Below, one piece after another: positions 31,101-40,700 of a DNA stretch of 64,000 nucleotides. A model generated the notes under the pieces. The model saw only the letters and a list, made by a program, of their open reading frames with translations. It had not been told where the DNA came from and made no database searches. The first letter of the stretch is position 1, and each line of letters begins with the position of its first letter. Position numbers and translations under genes: made by a program. Source of the DNA: DAOTWC01 sp048499435 (lineage in GTDB: Bacteria > Chloroflexota > Anaerolineae > Aggregatilineales > Phototrophicaceae); contig JASNZW010000005.1 of NCBI GenBank assembly GCA_048499435.1, forward strand, positions 186,001 through 250,000. The letters run 5' to 3'.

Positions 31101-34100
31101 TCAGCCTGCGGATCAGCGGCGGGGCGCAGCGCCGCCGCCGCCCAGAAAGCCGCCCCGCCCTTTTGATAAAAGGTGAGGCTGTGCAGCCCCATTGGCAGAA
31201 AGAATGTCGAATCCCCCGCGCCCTCACCGCGCAGCGCAATCCCCAACAGGTGAAAGCACGAGTCCAGCATGCCGGCGTGCAGATAATAGTCTTCCGCCTC
31301 CGCCGCCAGATGCTCCGCCAGGCGAATATGCCCCAGGACGCTGCCGGTCCCTGGGTCGAACCACAGCGCGCGGATGCTGCGGAAGCTGTCGCCGTAATTA
31401 AGCCCCAGGGCGCTCAGCCTGGCGTAATAGTCCGTGACCGAGACATCTTCCGTACAGCCCGCCCGCAGCGCGGCCAGCAGCGGCGTGTTCGCCGCGTCAA
31501 GGGCGGCTGCCGCCAGCTCGATATACCCGCTGGCGTGGCGTGTCCACTGGTGGGGCGCGGCGGCCACGCTGTCGCCTGGTTCAGCGCTGAAAATCTGAAA
31601 CTGGCAGCGCGTCGGGGTGATCGGCGAAATGATGGTTTGCAGCAGATAGCTGTCGTCAGCGGCCAGCAGCAGCGGCTGCTGAATCTCAACATCCCGCAGC
31701 ACAACCCTGCCCGGCCCCAGCGCCGCGCCAGCGGCCAGCGCCAGTTCAAGATAGCCCGTGCCTGGAAAAACAGCGGCGGCGTAAATGCGGTGGTCAGTGA
31801 GCAGCCGGGGCGACAGCGCGCCAATCGTCTGGCTGTAGACGATCTCCGGGTGCAGCGGCGAATACAGCGCCTGCCCCAGCAGCGGATGGCCGCCGCTGCG
31901 CGCCGCGCCTGCCGCGCTGCGCCGGGCCGGGGCCGTCTCGACCCAGTAGCGCTGGCGCTGGAACGCATAGGTCGGCAGCGTGACCCGGCGGCGCTGGTAA
32001 TCCCTGTCAAACCCTTCCCAATCCACCTCCGCGCCCAGCGTATACAGTTTCCCCAGGCTGCCCAGCAGGACGCTCCAGTCATCGCGCTTCTCGCGCAGCG
32101 ACGGCAGCCACACGCCGTCGTCAACCACGCGCTGCCCCATACTGAGCAGGGTCGTGCCGGGGCCAAGCTCCAGAAATGTGCGGTAGCCCGCTTCGTGCAG
32201 CGCGCGGATATCGTCCGCGAAGCGCACCACGCCGCGCGCCTGCCGCAGCCAGTAAGCCGGGCTGGCGAGTTCGTCCCCGGCGAGCGCGCCGCTGGCGTTG
32301 GCCGCCAGCGGCAGCCGGGGGCGGCTAAACGACACGCCCGCCAGAGCGCGCTCGAACTCTGGCAGCATGGGCGCCATCAGCGGCGAATGGAAAGCGTGCG
32401 ACACGTTCAGGCGCTGTGTTTTGATGCCCTGCGCGTTGAGCGCGGCAGCGGCGGCGGCAGCGGCATCCTCAGCGCCGGAAATGACGGTGTTCTGCGGGCC
32501 GTTCAATGTCGCGATCACGACCGCGCCGCCCAACGCCTGAATGACCTCGGCGACAGCGGGTTCATCGGCCATCGCCGCGACCATCGCGCCGCCAGCAGGC
32601 AGCGCGCCCATCAGCCGCCCGCGCTCTGCGATCAGGTTCAGGCCATCCTCTAAAGAGAACACCCCGGCGATGCAGGCGGCGGTAAATTCGCCCACGCTGT
32701 GGCCGACAACGGCGTGCGGCTGGATGCCCCACGACATCCACAACTGCGCCAGCGCGTACTCCAGCGCGAACAGCGCCGGCTGCGTGTAAGCGGTGTGATG
32801 CAGCCGTGAACCCGCGTCCTCGCCGTACAGCGCCGGCAGCAGGCCGCCGGGCAGGTGGCGCCGCAGGATGCTGTCACAGGCGTCCAGCGCGGCGCGAAAG
32901 GTCGGCTGTGTGTCGTACAGCAGGCGGCCCATTCCCACATACTGCGCGCCCTGGCCGGTGAACATAAAAACTACGCGCTGCCGTTCCACGCGCGCACCGC
33001 TGGCGCTCACCCCTGCGGCGGCCTCGCCGCTGGCGAACGCCCGAAGTTTCGCGCTGGCGTCCTCAACGGTCGCCGCGGCAACCGCCAGCCGCTGGCTCAG
33101 CCGGGCGCGTCCGCTGTTGGCGGTGTACGCCGCGTTAGCCAGCTCGTCCGCCGGCTGGTCGGCCAGAAAATTGGCCATCTGCCCGGCGGCGGCGCGCAGG
33201 GCCTCGTCGCTGCGCGCTGACAGGGTGATGAGGTGGCATGAGCGCTCAACCGCATTCTGCGCGGGCGGCGGTGGCGGCGGCGCGGCCTCCAGAATGACGT
33301 GCGCGTTCGTGCCGCTGAAACCGAACGCGCTGACGCCGGCCAGCCGCTGACCGGCATAGCCCTCCCACGCCACAGGTTGGGTGGGAATCTCGATTGGGAA
33401 ATCGGGCCAGGGGATAGTCGGACTGCGGCGCGTCAGATGCAGGTGCGGCGGCAGCTCACCGTGCTGCATCGCCAGCACCGTCTTGATCACGCCGGCCACA
33501 CCAGCGGCGGATTCAGCGTGGCCGATATTGGTTTTAACCGACCCCATCAGCAGCGGGCGGTCCGCTGTGCGCCCGGCCCGCAGCGCCGCGCCGATAGCCT
33601 CAACTTCAATCGGGTCGCCCAGCGATGTGCCTGTCCCGTGCGCCTCAACGTAGCTGATATCCTGCGGCTGAACCCCGGCGTTCGCCAGCGCCGCCCGGAT
33701 AACCTGCTGCTGCGCCAGCCCGTTGGGCGCGGTCAGGCCGGTGCTGCGGCCGTCCTGGTTCACGGCTGAGCCACGAATCAGGCCCAGCACCTGGTCGCCA
33801 GCGGCTGTCGCATCCGCCAGGCGCTTGAGCACCAGGACGCCGCAGCCTTCAGCGCGCACAAACCCGTCAGCCCGGACATCAAAAGTTTTGCAACGTCCGT
33901 CAGACGCCATCATGCCCCACTTGTTGAAAACGAGGAAAGCCTCTGGCGCGATCAGCGCGTTGACGCCGCCCGTGATCGCGATATCGCTTTCCTGATTGCG
34001 CAGGCTCTGGCACGCCAGATGGATCGCCACCAGCGATGAGGAACAGGCGGTGTCCACCGCCATGCACGGCCCCTGCAAACCCAGCGTGTAGGCCAGCCGC

Positions 34101-34660
34101 CCGGCAACGACGTTGAGCGCGCTGCCGGTCGCCACGTAAACATCCAGCTCGTCAGGGGCCACGCTGCGCGTCAGCGCGCCATAATCGCTGGTGGTTACGC
34201 CCATGAACACGCCGGTCAGGCTGCCGCTTAGCCGGTCCGGGGCGATGCCGGCCCGCTCCAGCGCCTCCCAGGCGACCTCCAGCACCAGCCGCTGCTGCGG
34301 GTCCATCGTCGCCATTTCACGCGGGGTAATGCTGAAAAGCTGCGCGTCAAAGGCGTCAATCTGGTCGAGAAACCCGCCGCGCCACGCGCTGATCGGCCTG
34401 GCGGGGTCAATGTCAAGCTGCTCATAGCTGGCGGCAGGCCAGCGGCCCGCCGGAACCGGGCCGACCAGGTCCACCCCAGCGCGCAAAAGCTGCCAGTAGC
34501 GTTCGGGGCTGTTCGCGCCGCCTGGAAAGCGGCAGCTCATGCCGATGATCGCAATCGGCTCGCGCTTCGCCTGTTCAGCGGCATCCAGGCGCGCCTGCAT
34601 TTCATCAAGCGCGGCCAGCGCACTCTTCAGCAGCTCTTTGCGGTCGGTCTCTGCAACCAT
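28193..34660 (-). CDS. Type I PKS module: KS-AT-DH-ER-KR-ACP
   Basis: This is a single, fully reducing extension module. KS ~30-455 has DTACSSSL (Cys ~206), EAHGTGT and NIGH. AT has GHSVGE (Ser ~655) with a malonyl-type SHAFHSPLM. DH has DHRIYAAAVFP (His ~957; Gly replaced by Ala) and the acid region MLDSCFH. ER has HAAAGGVGL (~1573). KR has TGGLGGLG (~1770), a VDD motif near B-type KRs and Tyr in GSYAAAN (~1912). ACP has GTDSLMAV (Ser ~2086). No methyltransferase is present. The C-terminus (DGWEEGEL) is the acidic tail expected to pair with the TubC-like domain of the NRPS. ATG 34660 follows AAGGGG by 6 nt; the longer frame from 34690 is less likely. Confidence 0.92.
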   Translation of the reverse strand: MVAETDRKELLKSALAALDEMQARLDAAEQAKREPIAIIGMSCRFPGGANSPERYWQLLRAGVDLVGPVPAGRWPAASYEQLDIDPARPISAWRGGFLDQIDAFDAQLFSITPREMATMDPQQRLVLEVAWEALERAGIAPDRLSGSLTGVFMGVTTSDYGALTRSVAPDELDVYVATGSALNVVAGRLAYTLGLQGPCMAVDTACSSSLVAIHLACQSLRNQESDIAITGGVNALIAPEAFLVFNKWGMMASDGRCKTFDVRADGFVRAEGCGVLVLKRLADATAAGDQVLGLIRGSAVNQDGRSTGLTAPNGLAQQQVIRAALANAGVQPQDISYVEAHGTGTSLGDPIEVEAIGAALRAGRTADRPLLMGSVKTNIGHAESAAGVAGVIKTVLAMQHGELPPHLHLTRRSPTIPWPDFPIEIPTQPVAWEGYAGQRLAGVSAFGFSGTNAHVILEAAPPPPPPAQNAVERSCHLITLSARSDEALRAAAGQMANFLADQPADELANAAYTANSGRARLSQRLAVAAATVEDASAKLRAFASGEAAAGVSASGARVERQRVVFMFTGQGAQYVGMGRLLYDTQPTFRAALDACDSILRRHLPGGLLPALYGEDAGSRLHHTAYTQPALFALEYALAQLWMSWGIQPHAVVGHSVGEFTAACIAGVFSLEDGLNLIAERGRLMGALPAGGAMVAAMADEPAVAEVIQALGGAVVIATLNGPQNTVISGAEDAAAAAAAALNAQGIKTQRLNVSHAFHSPLMAPMLPEFERALAGVSFSRPRLPLAANASGALAGDELASPAYWLRQARGVVRFADDIRALHEAGYRTFLELGPGTTLLSMGQRVVDDGVWLPSLREKRDDWSVLLGSLGKLYTLGAEVDWEGFDRDYQRRRVTLPTYAFQRQRYWVETAPARRSAAGAARSGGHPLLGQALYSPLHPEIVYSQTIGALSPRLLTDHRIYAAAVFPGTGYLELALAAGAALGPGRVVLRDVEIQQPLLLAADDSYLLQTIISPITPTRCQFQIFSAEPGDSVAAAPHQWTRHASGYIELAAAALDAANTPLLAALRAGCTEDVSVTDYYARLSALGLNYGDSFRSIRALWFDPGTGSVLGHIRLAEHLAAEAEDYYLHAGMLDSCFHLLGIALRGEGAGDSTFFLPMGLHSLTFYQKGGAAFWAAAALRPAADPQADTRLGDVYLYAEDGAPIAVLNGLALRRANQRVLNQFAQTDFSDWLYTAGWTQQPLPAQIPQPAGNWLILADEGGMGERLAAQLAEASTPSTLVYARDVDTADPRGLAGWLEAHSAAFTRVIHLWALDVAAEDVAGGLQLGLRSALYLLQAVAQQGLRARVWLVTRGAQAFQQGAASAAAQAPLWGLGRVIAHEYAELWGGLVDIDAVTPAKLLLDALVADDGEDQLLLRFGERYAGRLERMGGQPAGDSQAVELALSAKGELDSLTLVPAARRPPAPGMIEVRVLATGLNFRDVLNTLGMYPGAATVLGTECAGVVVGVGDGVTEFAPGDRVLALHAGSFSSYVTVERRLAFHLPDNLTFAQAAAIPSIFLTAYYGLHELAGIKAGDRVLIHAAAGGVGLAAVQLAQRAGAEVFATVGSEAKREYLRSIGVRHIMSSRTLDFAEEIMAATAGAGVDIVLNALADDFIPASFSVLAAGGCFLEIGKRAVWTQEQASERYPGRVYHAYDLAELLADRQDYIPDLLRRLLDAFAAGDLHTPPIQTFPIESVVDAFRYMARARHIGKLVVTQEPQPAFAGFRADGTYLITGGLGGLGLTTAAWIVEQGARSVVLVGRHAPTEAAAATIAGLEAAGARVHVAQVDVSDAAQTAQLIDHIARSLPPLRGVIHAAGVVDDGLLGQQDWSRFERVLAPKAVGAWNLHQATQHIPLDLFVLFSSGAAVFGPPGQGSYAAANAFLDGLALYRQAHGLAAQSVNWGAWSGVGMAAAMPADQRRRLQNQGVRLIAPEQGVQALGQLIGWPAAQVIVSPMDWGAWRRSAGGVDVPPFFAAVLSRDAAGGAVASDGAPAQPQPKASIRQTLLASPPQQQAALLLDYLHRQIAGILGFPQASLDTAAPLATVGTDSLMAVEIKNHVEGYLGVSVSVVQLLQGPSIQELSEYILQQLLALKQPPEGEQPALQTVNAEDGWEEGEL

Positions 34661-34778
34661 TAGGAACCCCTTACCTGTATGTCCTTGCAATTAAACGCGG
34701 GCATCCTAACATCCGCCGAAACTGGGGCGTTGAAACATCGTGAAGGCGCGTGAAGCTGCCAGCGAGCCTGGCCGCCGC
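34661..34778 (-). other. Only untranslated gap in the assembly-line operon
   Basis: 118 bp separate this gene pair, whereas the other junctions overlap or lie within 2 bp. I see no clear promoter, hairpin or small frame beyond the ribosome site before 34660. Confidence 0.5.
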
Positions 34779-37700
34779 TTACTGCAAGCCCTTCAGCTTC
34801 TTCAACAGCAGCGCCTCCAGATCATCCTCCGACAGATCGTCCAGATCCGCGCTCGCAGCCGCCGCGGGCGCGCTGGACGCTGCTTCCGGCTGCGCCGCCG
34901 CCGGTGACGCCAGCCGTCCATCCAGATATTCTGCCAGTTCGACCACTGTCGGGTAGTTAAAGGTCAGCGTGGACGGCAGCGACAGGCCCGTCCCGGCCTC
35001 CAGGTGACTTTTCAGGTCAACCGACATGAGCGAATCCATGCCCATCTCAAACAACCCGCGGTGAATATCCACGCTGGCCCAGGCCATACCCAGTATGCCG
35101 CCCACTTCGCGCGCCACATGTTCGACCAGCGCATCCTGCCGTTCAGCCGCCGTCATGCCGATCAGCCGCTCCGGCAGCGCTGGCCCGGCACTGGCAGACG
35201 ACCCTTCCGCCAGGCGCGCCGACCGGCTGGCCGGCGCGGCCACCTGTGCCAGGAAGGGGCGCTCGCGGCGGGCCTCATACGCCGGTTTAAGCAGCGCCCA
35301 ATCCACCGACGCCACCGCGATCTGCGCCGGCGCCGCAGCAGCGGCCAGCAGATCGCCCAGGGTCGCCAGCGCCTGCTCCGTCGGAATTGGGTTTAATCCA
35401 AACTGTGCGACCGCCTGCTTCTGCTCCGCCGAGGCGATGCGCATCTCCGCCCACGTCCCCCAGTTCACGCTGAGCGCCGGCAGCCCCGCCCGCCGGCGGT
35501 AGTGCGCCAGCGTGTCCAGAAAGGTATTGGCGGCGGCGTAATGCGCCATTTGGGTCACGCCCCACAGCGCCGTAGTGGACGAAAACAGCACAAAATAGTC
35601 GAGTTCCAGCCCCTGGCTGAGCTGGTGCAGAAGCCACGCCCCGCCTGCCTTAGAGCGCATCATAGCCGCCAACCCCTCAGGCGGCAGCGTTTCAAGCGGC
35701 CAGAACTCAAGCGCGGCGGCCAGGTGAAACACCCCGCGCAGCGAAGCGCTGAACTGCTGGCACAAGCGGGCCATGCCGATGCTGTCGCCCACGTCCACCG
35801 CCGCAACAGTCACCCGCGCTCCGAGCGCCTCGATATCCTGAACACCGGCGCGCTGCCGCTGGTAATCGGGGCTGTCCGCCTGCTCAGCAGGCAGCCCCCG
35901 GCGGCTGGTCAGGATGAGATGGCCCGCGCCCCGCGCCGCCAGCCAGCGCGCCAGTTCCAGGCCCAGCCCGCCCAGCCCGCCCGTGATCAGATAGCTGCCG
36001 TCGGCGCGGAAGCGTATATCCGCGCGCGCCGGCGCCTGCGCCCGCGCGAGCCGGGCAGCATAGCGCACGCCGCCGCGCACCGCGAGCTGGTCCTCGCCGT
36101 CAGGCGTCAGCACTTCGGCCAGCAGCGCGCGCGCTTTGGCAACCGGCTGCTCGCGGCCGTCCAGGTCAATCAGCCCGCCCCACACATGGGGGTGCTCCAG
36201 CGCCAGCACCCGGCCTAACCCCCACAGCGGCGCGCCAGCCAGGTTAACCCCGGCATCGGCCAGCACAGGCTGCGCGTTCTCAGTCACCAGCCACAAACGC
36301 GCCGGCGCGCCGCTGCGGATCAGCGCCTGCGTCAGCAGCAGCGCGCGGGCGGTTACAGCGCTCGCGTCCTCAGCGGCGCTGGCGTCGTCCGGCGCGCAGT
36401 CCAAGCCCCACAGATCAACAACCCCCGTCCAGTCCACGCGGGCCGCCAGCAGGCGGTCATAATCATCTGCGCTGTCAGGCGCGACGCACCAGCAACAGCC
36501 ATCCTCAGCGGCGAACTGCGCGCCCGGCCTGGCCAGCAGACAGCGCGCGCCGCGCGCGCTCAGCTCATCCGCCAGGGCCGCGCCCACGCCGCCGGCATCC
36601 GCCAGGATCAGCCAGCTGCCCGGCGCGGCCAGCGCGGCCTGGCGGGCGACAATAACAGCCTGCCCTGCCAGCACGCTGCTGTCATCCACTTCAGGCAGCA
36701 GCGCGAGCTGGTCGAAACCTTCGGCGCGCAGCAGGTCGCGCCACCCGGCCCGCGTCAGCAGCGGGTAGTCGGGGCGGCGGTGATGGTCGCGGAAGCGCCA
36801 CCAGCCCTCTGTCAGGCCAAACGTCAGATCAACCCAGCGCTGCGGCCGCGTGCCTTCAATCAGCAGCACCTGTCCCCCCGGCGCGAGCAGTTGGCGCACA
36901 TGCGCCAGCGTCCGCGCCAGGTCCGCGGTCGCGTGCAGCACGTTCGCGGCCACAATCACATCGAACTGCTGGCCGGCGAAGCCCTGCGCGTCCGGGTCCT
37001 GCTCAATATCAAGCAGGGCGCGGCGCACGAACGGGTAAGCGCTGAATTTCGCCTGGGCGCGCTCTAAGAACAGCGGCGAGAGATCGGTGAACACGTACTC
37101 CGTCCGCTCCGGCGGCAGGCTGGGCAGCACCGAAGCCGTCGTGCCGCCTGTCCCCGCGCCGATCTCCAGGATGCGAAGGCGCCCGGTCGCGCCCGCCAGC
37201 ATGGATTCCAGCGTTTGTCTGACGATCGAATTGTAGAACTGCGCCGTCGGCACGCTCTGGTAAAGCGCTTCAGTGTCCGCCAGCGAGCCGCCCGGAAAGA
37301 GCAGATGCAGCGGATCAGTGTCGCCGCGCAGCACAGCGGCCAGCGCCGGGCCGCAGCGCCCGACAAGCGCGATCAGCGGCCTGTAATCCGGGAAGCACCC
37401 GCTAAGCGCGTCCAGGTCGGGTTCCAGCGCGCCAGCCGCCGGCGGCCGGGCCACCACAAAGCCGCCATGCGCGGCCGCCGTCAGCGTGCCATCCTCAGCC
37501 AGCACCACCAGCAGCCGCGCGAACAGCGGCCGCTGGCGCTCGACAACCCCCAGGCTGGCGGCCAGCGTTTCGGCGGTGACGTGTTCGCCAGGCGTTATCG
37601 CCCAGCCCAGCGCGCGCAGCGCGTCAGCGATATAGCGCACGCTCACGCGGTCAAGCGCCGCCGAAAGGTCGGCGTAAGCCTGCACGGAGAAGTCCGCCGC

Positions 37701-40700
37701 CGCTGAAACATCCTGCGCCACCTCAGCCGGTGTCCGCAAAGCGTTTGCGCGCCCGGCGTTCGGCTGCGCGACCCAATTAACCTCGTAGAACAGGTCGCTG
37801 GGCCGCTGCTGCGTCGCCCATAGCAGCGCCTCGCGCCCGGCGCGCTTAAGCTGCAAGCCGCGCGCGGCGGCCACCAGCGCCCCGGCCTCATCGTACAGAT
37901 AACAATCGCCAGCAAATGTTTCGCCGTTCGCGGTCTCAGTCAACACCGTGTGATTCCACAGTGTTTTGCCCGGCGCGCGGTAAAGCTGGAACGAATCCAT
38001 GCCGATCAGCAGGTAGGCCGTCTCCAGACCATCCCCAGGCAGCGGCGCGCCCAGCAGGTGGAAGCAGGCGTCCAGAAACGCCGGGTGTATCATGAACTGG
38101 CCCGCCTGCGCGGCCAGCTCGTCCGGCAGTTCTACCCGCCCCAGCGCCTCGCCGTCGCGCCGCCAGATATGCTGTAAACCGCGAAAACTCGCGCCGAACT
38201 CCAGCCCAAGCTGCTGCACGCGCGCGTAGTACTCTGTCCCGGTGACCGTTTCGGGGCAGCGCGCCCGGATTCGCGCGGGGTTAAAAACGTCCGCTGGCGC
38301 CGCCGCGGTCGGGCGGATGCTGCCGGTGGCGTGCAGCTTCCAGCCGTCCGCATCCAGGCTTACAACCTGTAAGGCTGCTGTGTCTGCGCCCGTTGACGAC
38401 AGGATAACCTGCACCGTGCGCAGCTTATCCTCCGGCAGCACCAGGGCATCGCGTATCGAAAAGTTCTCAACCTGATATACGCCGGGGCCGAAATGCGCCT
38501 GCGCCGCGCGCAGCGCCATTTCCAGATACGCCGGCGACGGCAAAATCACGACGCCATAAATGCGGTGATGGTCAAGGAACGGCGGCCACGCCGCGCTAAG
38601 CTGCGCCTCAAACACCACATCCCTGAGCGCGGGCGATATCACTGGCCGCCCCAGCAGCGGGTGAACGCTGTCCGCCGCGCCCGGCGGCTGAACGCGCGCC
38701 GGGCCTGCCTGCTGCGCCCAGTAGCTCGCGCGCTGAAAAGGATAGGTTGGCAGCGCCAGGCGGCGGCGGGCGTAATCACGGTCAAAGCCCGCCCAGCTAA
38801 CGTCCGCGCCGCGCGTGTACAGCGCCGCCAGGCTTTTGAGCAGCGTCTGCCAATCGTCGTGGCCCTCGCGCAGCGAAGGCAGCCACAGGCCATCCGGCTC
38901 CAGCCGCTGCCCCAGGCTGATCAGCGTCGGGGCCGGCCCGATTTCGAGAAACATTCGGCAGCCAGAGGCGTGCAGCGCCGTGACCGCCGGGGCGAACAGC
39001 ACCGTCTGCCGCAGATGCCGCCGCCAATAACCAGCGGTGGCGATCTCGTGCCCTTCGATAGGCGCGCCGGTCAAACCTGAAACGAACTCAACCTGCGGCA
39101 GCGCGTAAGCCACCTCAGCCGCCGCGCTGGCGAACGCATCCAGCACCGGCTCCATCAGCGGGGAATGGGCCGCGATCGAGACCTCCAGCCGCCGCGCGCG
39201 GATTTTCTCGCGCTTCAGGTCCTCGATCACCGCCGCGACGGCCGCGCTCTCGCCAGAAATAACCACCATTTCCGGGCCGTTTACCGCCGCGATCTCAACA
39301 CGGCCCCGGTACGGCGCCAGCGCCTGCGCGGCGTGTTCCGGCGTTGTGAACACCGAAGCCATTTCGCCAGCGGGCGTCTGGCCCATCAGGCGGCTGCGCG
39401 CCGTCACGAGCTTCAGGCCGTCCGCCAGGCTGAAAACCCCGGCGGCATACGCGGCGGCGTATTCGCCGATGCTGTGCCCTAACACCGCCGCCGGTCTGAT
39501 CCCCCACGAATCCCACAGTTTCACCAGCGCGCACTGCACCGCGAACTGCGCCGGCTGCGCGTAAACGATGTCGTGCAGCGGCGAGGAAGCGCCCGTTTGT
39601 GGGTAAAGCACCGACAGCAGCGACCGGTCAAGCAGGGGCCGCAGCAGTTCCTCGCACTCATCAATCACCGCGCGAAACACCGCCTGCGTGCGATAAAGCT
39701 GCTGGCCCATTCCCACATACTGCGCGCCCTGGCCGGTGAACAGGAACGCGATCCGTTTATCGCGCTGCGCCTGCCCGGTGAACAACATGTCTGACGGCTG
39801 GCCATCGCGGTAAGCGGCCAGCGCCGCCCGCAGCGCAGGCGCATCCGCCGCCACCACCGCCAGCCGCTCGCTTTGATGAGACCGCCCGGCGTTGGCCGTG
39901 TAGCACACGTCGGCGGCGGGTTCGTCGGAAGCGGCCAGATAATCCTCGAAACGGCCCGCCAGCTGGTGCAGCGCGCCCTCGCCCCTGCCGGACAGCGCCA
40001 GCAGGTGCAGCGGGCGCTCGTTTTCCGGCGCGGCGCGGCGGCGCGGCGGCGCCTGCTCGACGATAATATGCGCGTTAGTGCCGCTGAAACCAAATGAGCT
40101 GACGCCGCCGATGCGCCTGCCGCCCGCCGGCGCCCACTGCGTGAGCCTGTCCGACACCGCTACCGGCAGCTCGCCCCAGGCAATGTACGGATTTGGCTCG
40201 ATAAAATGCAGATGCGGCGGGATCACACCGCGCTGCGTCATCAGGATCAGCTTGATTAGCCCCGCGATGCCCGCCGCCGATTCCAGGTGGCCCAGGTTGG
40301 TTTTGACGGAGCCGATCAGCAGCGGCGCGGCGCGCGAGTGCCCGGCCCCCAGCGCCGCCGCCAGCGCCTGCACTTCAATCGGGTCGCCTAACGCGGTCCC
40401 GGTGCCGTGTGTCTCAATGTAGGAAATATCGCCGGCCTCCAGCCGCGCATCGGCCAGCGCCGCCCTGATCACCGCCGTCTGCGCCGGCCCGTTCGGCGCG
40501 GTCAGGCCGTTGCTGCGCCCATCCTGGTTGACAGCCGAGCCGCGAATCACCGCCAGCACCTGATCGCCATCTCTGGCGGCGTCATCCAGCCGCTTCAAAA
40601 CGACGATGCCGCAGCCCTCGCCGCGCACAAAACCGTCCGCCCGCGAATCGAACGCCTTACAGCGCCCGTCCGCAGCCATCATCTTCGCTTTGGACAGGGT

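Noticed and set aside
31163..32653. Long + strand frame opposite the PKS at 28193-34660 (others at 50505-52121 and 55106-57259)
   Set aside because: These arise from the base composition of the PKS genes; their translations are low-complexity and have no recognisable fold.
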